From the NCBI RefSeq assembly GCF_001578105.1, contig NZ_CP014275.1:248001-312000 (forward strand): a DNA stretch of 64,000 bases, written 5' to 3'. Numbering within the stretch: the stretch's first letter is position 1; each line of letters starts with the position of its first letter. Below the pieces are notes generated by a model. That model saw only the letters and a program-made list of their open reading frames with translations. It was not told the DNA's origin and did not search any database. This document shows, in pieces, positions 21,954 through 30,197 of the stretch. The position numbers and the translations under genes are program-made. Origin of the DNA: Martelella sp. AD-3 (GTDB taxonomy: Bacteria; Pseudomonadota; Alphaproteobacteria; Rhizobiales; Rhizobiaceae).

Positions 21954-24329
21954 TCAGCGGTTGACGGTCGTATCGTTGGCGTCGGCCATGCCGTTCGCGG
22001 CGATCTTGCGGGCCTCGCCCTCGGGCAGGAGGATCCGGACGGTCTCGTAGGGCGGCCTGTAATCGCCCTCGCGCGCCCAGGCGAGCGTGAGGCCGGCATC
22101 GTCGCCGGAAAGGGCGTAGCGGGTCACCGCATGGCCCGAAGCCTCGCGCCAGTTCACGGTGTCGCCATCATCTTCGTACTCGATTGTTTCGGCGGAAAAC
22201 GCGCCCGGAACCGGGAAGACGGCGAGCGTGCGGGCCGTGTCGGCCCTGGCATTGGCGCGGTTTGCGCCGTCCGAGAGCGGAATGACGGCTCCGGCGCGCA
22301 CGAAAAGCGGCATGCTGGAAAGCGTCACCGGCAGCGTCACCTCCGTGCCCGGCGCATAGTATTCGCCCGACCAGAAATCCCACCAGCCGGTTTCGTTTTT
22401 CGGCAGGTAGACCGTCCGCTCGGCGGCGCCCTTGTCGACCACATTGGCAACCAGAAGATCACGGCCGAGCATGAAGTCGTCTGTCTCCTCGAACGTGCGC
22501 GGATCGTGCGGATGATCGAGGAAGGTCGGCCGCAGCATCGGCTCGTCGGCCGTCGCGGCCAGCCATGTCAGCGTGTAGAGATAGGGCGTCAGCCGGTAGC
22601 GGAAATCGAGCGCGTCACGGATCAGCGGCAGAACCTCCGGATACATCCAGGCCTCGTTGGCCGTGCCGTCATCATTCCAGGAGTGGATGGTGAAGCGCGG
22701 GTGGAAGATGCCGTTCTGGACCCAGCGGACGAACAGTTCCGGCTCCGGCTTCGGGCCGGAAAAGCCGCCGACGTCATGGCCGACATTGTAAATGCCCGAC
22801 AGCGACATCGAGAGGCCCATGCGGATATTGTAGCGCACCGTTTCCCAGCGCGTGTAGTTGTCGCCGGACCAGGTCTGGGCGTAGCGCTGGATGCCGGGGC
22901 ATCCGGCGCGCGAAATCAGATATTGGCGGTGATCGGGATCGAAGGCTTCCTGTGCTTCCCTGGAGGCGCGGCTCATCAGCAGCGAATGCAGCGGACGGAT
23001 CAGCGCGACCGGGATTTCCTTGCCGAAACCGTTGCAGCGGGCCTCGTCATCCCAGATTTCATACTCGTTATTGTCGTTCCAGGTGCAGGCAATGCCTTTT
23101 TTCAGGAGCTGCTCGGTGACGCCCTTCTGCCACCAGGCGACGGAGGCCGGATTGGTGAAATCGAGATGGGCGCCGCTGTCGTCCCAGTAGACGGCATCCG
23201 CATAGGAATTCGTCTCGCTGTCGGTGATGAACAGGCCGGCGTCGAGCGCCTCGTTGAAGCGCGGGTGATCCTGCAGAAGCGCCGGCTTGATATTGGCAAT
23301 CAGCGTCAGTTCCGCATCCGCGAACTTTTTCGTCATGCCCTCGACATCCGGGAATTTTTCATAATTCCAGTTGAAGACGTAGCGCTTCGGGCCGATCGAG
23401 GTATAGCCGGACGACATCTGGAAACTGTCGCAGGGAATGTCGTGTTCGGAGAGCCTGGTGAGGAAGCCTTCCAGCTCTTCCTGCGCATTGGGCCGGTCGG
23501 TATAGGCCATGGTCGAGCCGGAATAGCCGAGCGCCCAGCGCGGCATGAAGGCCGTGCCGCCGGTCAGCCGTGTGTGGCCCTTTACGAGGTCCAGCATCTC
23601 CGGCGCCCAGGCGAAATAATAGTCGAGATCGCCATCGAGCGCGCGGTAGGCGCGGAATGGCTTGTGGTAATTGTCGAACTCGTTGCCGAGATCGAACCAG
23701 CAGGAGGCAAGATTGTCGTAGAAGACCGAGAAGGCGCCGGCATCGGGCGTCACGGTGAAGGTGACGGGCAAATGCTTGTAGAGCGGATCGGTGGTTCTGG
23801 CATCATAGCCCATGGCGTCGAGGTTGCGCATCTCGTAGCGGCGGCCGGAGCGTTCGAGATCGCCCGCCTTCTCGCCGAGACCGTAGACCTTCTCGCCGGG
23901 TTTTCTGAGCAGGAAGTGGCTGTTGCGGTGGTCGCGGATGCCGAGCATGTAGGCGCCGGTGGGGCGCTCTTCGGCCACCAGCTTCCATGTGCCGTCAGCC
24001 TGTCTCGCGTCCCAGCGCATGGTCAGCGGGTTTTCGACGGTGAGCCGGAGGACGGCGGTTTCGATGACGAGCGTCTCGCCTTCGGTGCAGGTGAAGTCCG
24101 GCAGGGAGAAGCCGGAAAGATCGTCGCGGGCGCGACCTTCTAAGGGCACATCCTCTGCCGGCGCGATCGACCAGGTGCGGTCAAGCCGCCAGTCGCCGGC
24201 CTTCTTCAGCGAGATGCGGAAGAGCGCTTCTTCGAGAACGGTGATTTTCAGGGTGTGGGAGCCGTCGACGGTGAGCGTGACGCCATTGGCGTCACGCGCG
24301 TCGAGCGCCCAGGATTTGAGGGTACGCAT
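21954..24329 (-). CDS. GH31 family alpha-glycosidase
   Basis: The 791-residue cytoplasmic enzyme (no signal peptide) hydrolyses an alpha-linked residue, probably alpha-glucoside or alpha-xyloside. It has an N-terminal beta-sandwich (~1-230, with KVYGLGEKAGDLERSGRRYE), a catalytic TIM barrel with nucleophile D in CTWNDNNEYEIWDD and acid/base D in TWSGDNYTRWET, and C-terminal beta domains. Its operon carries glucuronide uptake and beta-glucuronidase functions, so it may trim mixed oligosaccharides containing uronic acid. The gap to dctM is 18 bp. Confidence 0.9.
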   Translation of the reverse strand: MRTLKSWALDARDANGVTLTVDGSHTLKITVLEEALFRISLKKAGDWRLDRTWSIAPAEDVPLEGRARDDLSGFSLPDFTCTEGETLVIETAVLRLTVENPLTMRWDARQADGTWKLVAEERPTGAYMLGIRDHRNSHFLLRKPGEKVYGLGEKAGDLERSGRRYEMRNLDAMGYDARTTDPLYKHLPVTFTVTPDAGAFSVFYDNLASCWFDLGNEFDNYHKPFRAYRALDGDLDYYFAWAPEMLDLVKGHTRLTGGTAFMPRWALGYSGSTMAYTDRPNAQEELEGFLTRLSEHDIPCDSFQMSSGYTSIGPKRYVFNWNYEKFPDVEGMTKKFADAELTLIANIKPALLQDHPRFNEALDAGLFITDSETNSYADAVYWDDSGAHLDFTNPASVAWWQKGVTEQLLKKGIACTWNDNNEYEIWDDEARCNGFGKEIPVALIRPLHSLLMSRASREAQEAFDPDHRQYLISRAGCPGIQRYAQTWSGDNYTRWETVRYNIRMGLSMSLSGIYNVGHDVGGFSGPKPEPELFVRWVQNGIFHPRFTIHSWNDDGTANEAWMYPEVLPLIRDALDFRYRLTPYLYTLTWLAATADEPMLRPTFLDHPHDPRTFEETDDFMLGRDLLVANVVDKGAAERTVYLPKNETGWWDFWSGEYYAPGTEVTLPVTLSSMPLFVRAGAVIPLSDGANRANARADTARTLAVFPVPGAFSAETIEYEDDGDTVNWREASGHAVTRYALSGDDAGLTLAWAREGDYRPPYETVRILLPEGEARKIAANGMADANDTTVNR

Positions 24330-24347
24330 ATTCGTATTCCCGTTTCG

Positions 24348-25658
24348 TTAGCCGCCGTAGCCCAGAAGCAGGCGCGGCAGGCCGAGGCTGATTGCAGGGA
24401 CGTAGGTGACGAGCATCAGGACCGCGATCAGGGTCAGGAAGAAGGGGATCAGAGGCTTGATCACCTTCGGGATCGTGGTGTCGCCGACCGAGCAGCCGAT
24501 GAAGAGGGCTGATCCGACAGGGGGCGTGCAGATGCCGACGCAGAGGTTGAGGGTCATCATCACGCCGAACTGGACGGGGTCCATGCCAAGCTGCTGAACC
24601 ACCGGCATCAGGATCGGGGTGAAGATCAGAAGCGCCGGCGTCATGTCCATGAAGGTGCCGACAACCAGAAGGACGACGTTCAGGATCAAGAGGATCATGA
24701 TCGGGTTGTCGGAGAGGCCGAGCATGAAATCCGAGATCATGTTCGGGATGTTGCCGAAGGCCATGGCGCGCGACATGGCGATCGAGCAGCCGATCATCAG
24801 CAGCACCACGGCTGTGGTGATCGCCGATTCGAGGATGATCGAGGGAAGCTGCTTGAGCGAGGTCTCTCGATACCAGACGAAGGCCAGAAGCAGGGTGTAG
24901 ACGACGGCAATCGCCGAGGCTTCGGTCGCGGTGAAGATGCCGCCGATGATGCCGCCCATGACGACGACGATCAGGCCGAGCGGCAGGAGCGCGTCGAGGC
25001 CCTTCCTGACGAATTCGCCGGCGGTCGGACGCGGCTGGGTCGGATAGCCGCGCTTCTTGGCGATGATGCCGGCGACGATCATGATGCCGACGCCCATCAG
25101 GATTCCGGGCACATAACCGGCCACGAAGAGGGCCGCGACCGAGGTGCCGCCGGAAATCAGCGAGAAGACGATGAAGGTCGAGCTCGGCGGGATGAGAAGG
25201 CCGGTGGTGCAGGAGGAGATGTTGACGGCAGCCGAATAGGCCGGGTCATAGCCTTCCTTCTTCTGCAGCGGCGCCATGACGCCGCCAACGGCAGCCGCCG
25301 AGGCAACGGCCGAGCCCGAAAGCGCGCCGAACATCATGTTGGCGAGCACGTTCACATGGGCGAGCGAGCCGGGCAGGGCAAAGCCGAGCACCTTGGCGAA
25401 ATCGATGAGCCGGCGGGCGATGCCGCCGCGGTTCATGATGTTGCCGGCCAGGATGAAGAAGGGGATCGCCAGAAGGGTGAAGCTGTCGAGGCCGGACGAC
25501 ATCTGCTGGGCAACGATGAAGTAGGACTGGTCGATGCCGACGAAGAGGGCAAAGGTAACCGTGGCCGATACACCGATTGCAAAGGCGATCGGAACGCCGA
25601 GCACCATCAGCAGGATGAAACTGCCGAACAGGACCAGCGGGGCGTAGGACATAAGCAT
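24348..25658 (-). CDS. dctM: TRAP transporter large permease subunit (DctM)
   Basis: The 436-residue inner-membrane protein with about 12 hydrophobic helices is the ion-coupled permease of a tripartite TRAP transporter. It shows the DctM landmarks GVPIAFAIG near the N-terminus, SGSAVASAAAVGGVMAP, LLIPPSSTFIVF and GICTPPVGSALFIGC. It works with DctQ (14 bp upstream) and the binding protein DctP encoded divergently at 26449. The neighbouring uronate genes point to a uronic acid or glucuronide substrate. Confidence 0.94.
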   Translation of the reverse strand: MLMSYAPLVLFGSFILLMVLGVPIAFAIGVSATVTFALFVGIDQSYFIVAQQMSSGLDSFTLLAIPFFILAGNIMNRGGIARRLIDFAKVLGFALPGSLAHVNVLANMMFGALSGSAVASAAAVGGVMAPLQKKEGYDPAYSAAVNISSCTTGLLIPPSSTFIVFSLISGGTSVAALFVAGYVPGILMGVGIMIVAGIIAKKRGYPTQPRPTAGEFVRKGLDALLPLGLIVVVMGGIIGGIFTATEASAIAVVYTLLLAFVWYRETSLKQLPSIILESAITTAVVLLMIGCSIAMSRAMAFGNIPNMISDFMLGLSDNPIMILLILNVVLLVVGTFMDMTPALLIFTPILMPVVQQLGMDPVQFGVMMTLNLCVGICTPPVGSALFIGCSVGDTTIPKVIKPLIPFFLTLIAVLMLVTYVPAISLGLPRLLLGYGG

Positions 25659-25672
25659 GAAAGGAACTCCCC

Positions 25673-26230
25673 TTAGTTCAGAGGTCCGCCGGCTTCGGCG
25701 GGCGCGGCTTCAACGGGCGTCTTGCCGGCAAAAAGGCGGATGGCCATCTGCAGGCAGTAGAAGAGAATGACGGCGCCGGAGACCGGAATGGCGATGTAGA
25801 TGTAGCCCATCGGCATTTGCAGGGCGGGCGAGACCTGTCCGTTTGCAAGCGTGCGGGCAACGAGGGCGCCGCCGCCGTTGATCATCACGGCAACGGCAAA
25901 AAAGGCGATGACCGCGACGACGAGAAGCTGGGCAAGCTGCTTCCGCCAGCCCGAAAGCGCCGGCGCCAGGATCTCGATGGCGAGATGCCGGCCCTTGCCG
26001 AAGGTGTAGGCGCCGCCGACCAGCGCCATCCAGATGAACAGAAAGCGGGCGATCTCGTCGGTGTAGATTGACGGCGCGCGCAGGATGTAGCGGCTCATGA
26101 CCTGCCACACCACGCAGATGACCATGCCGGAGAAGCCGGCGACGATGATGACGCGCAGGACCGCGTCGATCACGTTGGCAAGGCCGTCGACGAGACGGCT
26201 GATCGTGTCGGGTTTTCCTTGTTCGGACAT
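25673..26230 (-). CDS. dctQ: TRAP transporter small permease subunit (DctQ)
   Basis: The 185-residue protein has four hydrophobic helices (VIIVAGFSGMVICVVWQVMS; then YTDEIARFLFIWMALVGGAY with the DctQ E-(I)-AR pattern; LLVVAVIAFFAVAVM; YIYIAIPVSGAVILFYCL). It bridges the binding protein and DctM. The ATG at 26230 has GGGAGG 5 bases upstream, which rejects a longer frame. It is the first gene of the leftward operon and is controlled from the operator region at 26313-26370. Confidence 0.93.
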   Translation of the reverse strand: MSEQGKPDTISRLVDGLANVIDAVLRVIIVAGFSGMVICVVWQVMSRYILRAPSIYTDEIARFLFIWMALVGGAYTFGKGRHLAIEILAPALSGWRKQLAQLLVVAVIAFFAVAVMINGGGALVARTLANGQVSPALQMPMGYIYIAIPVSGAVILFYCLQMAIRLFAGKTPVEAAPAEAGGPLN

Positions 26231-26312
26231 CCGACCCTCCCTTGAGTGAGTTCTTTGCGCAGCCCTATGGTCGATACCTTTGGCTGATGGTCGGAGCATG
26301 AACCAAAACAAA

Positions 26313-26370
26313 AAATTGGTCAACCAATTTATCTATTTTGGTTGACACCTAAAATAATTTGGTCAACCAT
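26313..26370. promoter_or_regulatory. GntR/FadR-type operators in the divergent hexuronide promoter region
   Basis: AAATTGGTCAACCAATTT (26313-26330) has perfect 8-bp arms around CA. TTGGTCAACCAT (26359-26370) is a close copy, and TTGGTTGACACC (26338-26349) is a degenerate third site. The third site overlaps a TTGACA -35 hexamer at 26342-26347 on the rightward strand. TTGGTnnACCAA is the form bound by UxuR/ExuR-type GntR proteins, and one is encoded at 29313. The region lies between dctQ (leftward) and dctP (rightward) and should repress both arms without inducer. Confidence 0.8.
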
Positions 26371-26448
26371 AAACGCATCCGCTGCAACAAGGCACTCTGC
26401 GGCGGTCCGATAACCTCTCCTCAAACGAACGGGTGCCGGGAGGAAGAT

Positions 26449-27441
26449 ATGAAGATCTTTTCCAAAGTCGCTTTGATGACGGGCGTCGCCGCTGTCGCCT
26501 TTGCCGCAACCGCCGAGGCGCGCACGCTTCGCCTCAACCACAACAACCCGCCGGACCATCCGCTGCACATCTCCATGGAGTTCATGGGCGATCGCCTCTC
26601 CGAGCTGACCGACGGCGCCTGGGACATCCAGGTCTTCCCGAACGGCCAGCTGGGCAATCAGCGCGAATCGATGGAGCTCGTCCAGAGCTGCGTGCTCGAC
26701 ATGGCCAAGAGCAATGCCAGCGAGCTTGAAGCCTTCGAGCCGACCTATTCGGCGCTGAACCTGCCCTATCTCTTCCTCAGCGAAGACCATCAGTTTGATG
26801 TGCTGACCGGCGAGATCGGCCAGGAAATCCTGGATGCGTCCCATGACAAGGGCTTTCAGGGCATCGCCTTCCTGATCGAAGGCGCGCGCTCCTTCTACGG
26901 CAACAAGCCGATCAACACCCCGGCCGACCTTCAGGGCATGAAGATCCGCGTTCAGCCGAGCCCCTCGGCAATCCGCATGGTCGAGCTTCTCGGCGGCAGC
27001 CCGACGCCGCTCGCCTATGGCGAACTCTACAGCGCCCTGCAGCAGGGCGTGGTCGACGGCGCGGAAAACAACCCGACCGCGCTCACCACCGTGCGTCACG
27101 GCGAAGTGGCGGACTATTTCTCGCTCGACGAACACACCATGATCCCCTCGGTCGTGGTGATCTCGAACTGCGCCTGGGACTCCATGTCCGATGACGACAA
27201 GGCCGCCTTCCGTGAGGCCGCCGGCGAGGCCATGCAGTTCCACCGCGAACAGTGGGACGCGATCGTTTCCAAGACGATGGGCGAGATCGAGGAAATGGGC
27301 GTGACGGTCAACACCGTCGACAAGGCGCCCTTCATCGAGGCCGTTCAGCCGATGTATGACGAAGTCAAGGGCAGCTCTCCGGCTGTCGCCGACCTGGTCG
27401 ACCGTATCCAGGCTGAAGGCGCAAACTACAGCGACAACTAA
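26449..27441 (+). CDS. dctP: TRAP transporter periplasmic binding protein (DctP)
   Basis: The 330-residue solute-binding protein has an N-terminal signal peptide (MKIFSKVALMTGVAAVAFA, cleaved near AEA). TRAP landmarks are LRLNHNNPPDHPLHISMEF, VFPNGQLGNQRE, the substrate carboxylate-binding arginine in LQGMKIRVQ, and ALQQGVVDGAENN. The binding arginine fits a carboxylated sugar such as glucuronate. GGGAGGAAG precedes the ATG at 26449. It starts the rightward arm of the locus. Confidence 0.94.
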   Translation: MKIFSKVALMTGVAAVAFAATAEARTLRLNHNNPPDHPLHISMEFMGDRLSELTDGAWDIQVFPNGQLGNQRESMELVQSCVLDMAKSNASELEAFEPTYSALNLPYLFLSEDHQFDVLTGEIGQEILDASHDKGFQGIAFLIEGARSFYGNKPINTPADLQGMKIRVQPSPSAIRMVELLGGSPTPLAYGELYSALQQGVVDGAENNPTALTTVRHGEVADYFSLDEHTMIPSVVVISNCAWDSMSDDDKAAFREAAGEAMQFHREQWDAIVSKTMGEIEEMGVTVNTVDKAPFIEAVQPMYDEVKGSSPAVADLVDRIQAEGANYSDN

Positions 27442-27460
27442 GTCGCTTGACAAATTGGTC

Positions 27461-27477
27461 GGCCACCCCGGGTGGCC
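27461..27477. other. intercistronic GC hairpin between dctP and the GH2 gene
   Basis: GGCCACCC-C-GGGTGGCC is a perfect inverted repeat with no following T run. Such stems often stabilise the 3' end of an abundant upstream mRNA (here the binding protein) or partly attenuate read-through. AAATTGGTC just before it (27452-27460) resembles one half of the GntR operator. Confidence 0.45.
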
Positions 27478-27519
27478 GGCCGGTTCAGGCAATTTGACAG
27501 GTACCGGTGGAGGTTCACC

Positions 27520-29328
27520 ATGCTCGAGCGATCAGAACTGGCGGAAAATGCGCTGCAGGCGCTGCATGACGAGGACTATGACCGTCCCTTCAATCCGCAG
27601 AACCTCAACCACACCACGATGATCTTCATGGGCGACCGCGAGCAGGTCTCGCTCAATGGCGACTGGAATTTCTGTGTCGACCTCCTGGACACAGGCCTGC
27701 GCCAGAAATGGTTTGCCATGGAGCCGGCCGCGCCGGAAGACCGCGACGAGCCCTGGGACTATGACCCCTATATGGGCGAGACCGTGCCCGTGCCCTCCTG
27801 CTGGCAGATGCTGAAGGAGAAATGGTATTTCTTCGAGGGCAGCGCCTGGTACACGCGCGCCGTCGACTTCTCGCCGAAGCCCGGCAAGCGCACCTTCCTG
27901 CGCGTCGGCGCGGCGCAGTACGACTGCAAGGTGTTTCTGAACGGCGCATTCATCGGCAATCACTATGGCGGCTCGACGCCCTTCTTCGCCGAACTCACCG
28001 GGCGCCTGAAAGACGGCCGCAACTGGCTGATGCTCTGCGTCAACAATGTGCGTACGACGGATCGCGTGCCGATGCGCAACACCGACTGGTTCAATTACGG
28101 TGGCGTTTACCGGGAGGTCTCGCTGGTCGAGACGCCGGAAAGCCTGATCCGCGACTTCTTCATCTATCTCGATCCGGAAAGCCGCAACAACGCGCTGCGG
28201 GTTCACGTCGAGGCGGAGGGCGCCGACACGGCAACGGTCTCCATACCCGAACTGGGTATTAAGGAAAATATTCCTCTGACGGACGGCAAGGGTGAGACGG
28301 TCATCGAGGCCGGACCGATCCTCTGGTCGCCGGATAAGCCGAAGCTTTACGACGTGACCGTTATGGCGGGCCAAGATCGGGTGAATGATCGCGTCGGCTT
28401 TCGTACGATTGTCCGCAAGGGCCGCGAACTCCTGCTGAACGGCAAGCCGCTCTGGCTGCGCGGCATCTCGGTGCATGAGGACGATGCGAAACTTGGCAAG
28501 GTCGTCACCGAAGACGACCTGCGCCGGCGCTATGCCGATGCGAAAGAAATGGGCTGCAATTTCGTGCGGCTTGCGCATTATCCCCATCACGAGCGCGCGG
28601 TGGAACTGGCCGATGAGGCCGGCCTTCTGGTCTGGGCGGAGATCCCGGTCTACTGGGCGATCGATTTCGCCAATCCGGCTACCGAGCGGGATGCGCGGAA
28701 CCAGCTCATGGAACTCATCCGCCGCGACCGCAACCGCGCCAGTGTCGTGATCTGGTCCGTCGGCAACGAGAATGCCGATACCGATGCGCGGCTTGCCTTC
28801 ATGCGCGGCCTTACCGAAATGGCGCGCGCGGAGGACCCGACCCGGCTGATCGCGGCCGCCTGCCTCGTCAATCATGCGAAACTGAAGATCGAGGACCGGC
28901 TTGCCGCCCATCTCGATATCATCGGCATCAATGAATATTACGGCTGGTATGACGAGGATTTCTCCGAACTGCCGAAAATCCTGGCCAATTCCCGGCCCGA
29001 CCGGCCCGTCGTCATCTCCGAGACCGGCGCCGATGCGGATATCACCGAGCACGGACCCAAGTCCGGTCTGTTCTCCGAGGATTACCAGGCGGAAGTCTAC
29101 GAAAAACAGATCAGCACGCTGCGAGACCTTGATTTCGTGAAGGGCATGTCGCCCTGGATTCTCTATGATTTCAGGACCGAGCGCCGCCAGGGTATTTTCC
29201 AGCGCGGCTTCAACAGAAAGGGTCTGGTTGCTGCAGACAAGGTCACCAGAAAGAAATCCTTCGCTGTGCTGCAGGAGTTCTATCGGGCGGTCGCCGCAGA
29301 GGAGGTTGAAGAATGGGAGAAACAGTAA
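27520..29328 (+). CDS. GH2 beta-glucuronidase
   Basis: The 602-residue cytoplasmic glycosidase has an N-terminal sugar-binding jelly roll (~30-200), an Ig-like domain and a TIM barrel. The acid/base is E417 in WSVGNEN and the nucleophile is E501 in VISETGAD. The N-x-K motif N565-R-K567 in FNRKG corresponds to the pair that binds the glucuronate carboxylate in beta-glucuronidases. GGTGGAGG lies 7 bases before the ATG at 27520. The surrounding UxuA, UxuB and TRAP genes support release of glucuronate from imported glucuronides. Confidence 0.87.
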   Translation: MLERSELAENALQALHDEDYDRPFNPQNLNHTTMIFMGDREQVSLNGDWNFCVDLLDTGLRQKWFAMEPAAPEDRDEPWDYDPYMGETVPVPSCWQMLKEKWYFFEGSAWYTRAVDFSPKPGKRTFLRVGAAQYDCKVFLNGAFIGNHYGGSTPFFAELTGRLKDGRNWLMLCVNNVRTTDRVPMRNTDWFNYGGVYREVSLVETPESLIRDFFIYLDPESRNNALRVHVEAEGADTATVSIPELGIKENIPLTDGKGETVIEAGPILWSPDKPKLYDVTVMAGQDRVNDRVGFRTIVRKGRELLLNGKPLWLRGISVHEDDAKLGKVVTEDDLRRRYADAKEMGCNFVRLAHYPHHERAVELADEAGLLVWAEIPVYWAIDFANPATERDARNQLMELIRRDRNRASVVIWSVGNENADTDARLAFMRGLTEMARAEDPTRLIAAACLVNHAKLKIEDRLAAHLDIIGINEYYGWYDEDFSELPKILANSRPDRPVVISETGADADITEHGPKSGLFSEDYQAEVYEKQISTLRDLDFVKGMSPWILYDFRTERRQGIFQRGFNRKGLVAADKVTRKKSFAVLQEFYRAVAAEEVEEWEKQ

Positions 29329-30080
29329 AACGTCGCTATCAGGAGGTGGCCGCCGAAATCCGCGACCTGATCGCGCATTCGGACTACAAGCCGGGCGATC
29401 GCCTGAAGACGGAACGTCAGATGGCCGAGGAGTTGGGCGTCAGCCGCTCTCTGGTGCGCGAGGCCGTGATCACGCTGGAGCTCGAAGGCCTGGTCGACGT
29501 GCGCAAAGGGTCCGGCATCTATCTGGCGACGCCGCCTCAGGGTATCGAGCAGAATGAACCGCGGCTGGAGGACCTGCCGGATGATTTCGGCCCGTTCGAA
29601 TTGTTGCAGGCCCGTCAGCTTCTGGAATCGACCATTGCCGCCTTTGCCGCCGAAATGGTCTCCATGGCCGATATCCGCAGGATGCGCGAGGCGCTCGACA
29701 TGGAGCGCGAGGCCATCGAGAAGGGGACCGATGACGGCTATGAGGCGGACGAACTCTTCCACCGGCTGATCGCCGTTGCCACGCAGAATGCGGTGCTCGT
29801 CGATCTTCTCGATGAACTCTGGGGCAAGCGCAAGAAGAGCCGCATGTGGGCGCAGCTTCATACCCGCGTGTTCGACACGGATTATCGCCGCCGCTGGCTT
29901 CAGGACCATCAGGAGATTTTACAGGCGCTGCAGAAAAAGGATGCGGCGCGCGCGCGCCAGGCGATGTGGACCCATCTTCAGAACGTGCGGGAGACCCTGA
30001 TGGAGCTCTCGGATGTCGATGACCCGGCTTTCGACGGCTACGTGTTCGGCTCGCACGAACTGGGACGGATCGTGGGTTAG
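29313..30080 (+). CDS. FadR-subfamily GntR transcriptional regulator (UxuR/ExuR-like)
   Basis: The 255-residue protein has an N-terminal winged helix (DRLKTERQMAEELGVSRSLV, then LELEGLVDVRKGSGIYL) and a C-terminal all-helical FCD effector domain (~85-240) with metal-binding-type D/H residues (EADELFHRLIAVATQN, LQDHQEILQALQKKD). It overlaps the GH2 gene by 16 bases and is thus in the regulated operon. The likely operators are the TTGGTCAACCAA sites at 26313-26370, and the inducer is probably a uronate intermediate. Confidence 0.88.
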   Translation: MGETVKRRYQEVAAEIRDLIAHSDYKPGDRLKTERQMAEELGVSRSLVREAVITLELEGLVDVRKGSGIYLATPPQGIEQNEPRLEDLPDDFGPFELLQARQLLESTIAAFAAEMVSMADIRRMREALDMEREAIEKGTDDGYEADELFHRLIAVATQNAVLVDLLDELWGKRKKSRMWAQLHTRVFDTDYRRRWLQDHQEILQALQKKDAARARQAMWTHLQNVRETLMELSDVDDPAFDGYVFGSHELGRIVG

Positions 30081-30197
30081 TTGCCGACGCTGCCGAAAGG
30101 CGTCCCAATCAACAGTTCTGGCCGTCAGGAACGCGCGCCTCCTGCTTCCCCGCACGCGGCGTTCCCGGACTGCTTTTGAAAATGACAGGAGAATACG

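Noticed and set aside
22131..24143. A 670-codon rightward open frame opposite the GH31 gene
   Set aside because: It is the antisense shadow of a high-GC gene with strong family motifs; its own product is low-complexity with no domain, and no ribosome site supports it.
27532..29052. Leftward 506-codon frame opposite the GH2 gene
   Set aside because: Antisense of a gene with intact catalytic motifs and good upstream ribosome site.
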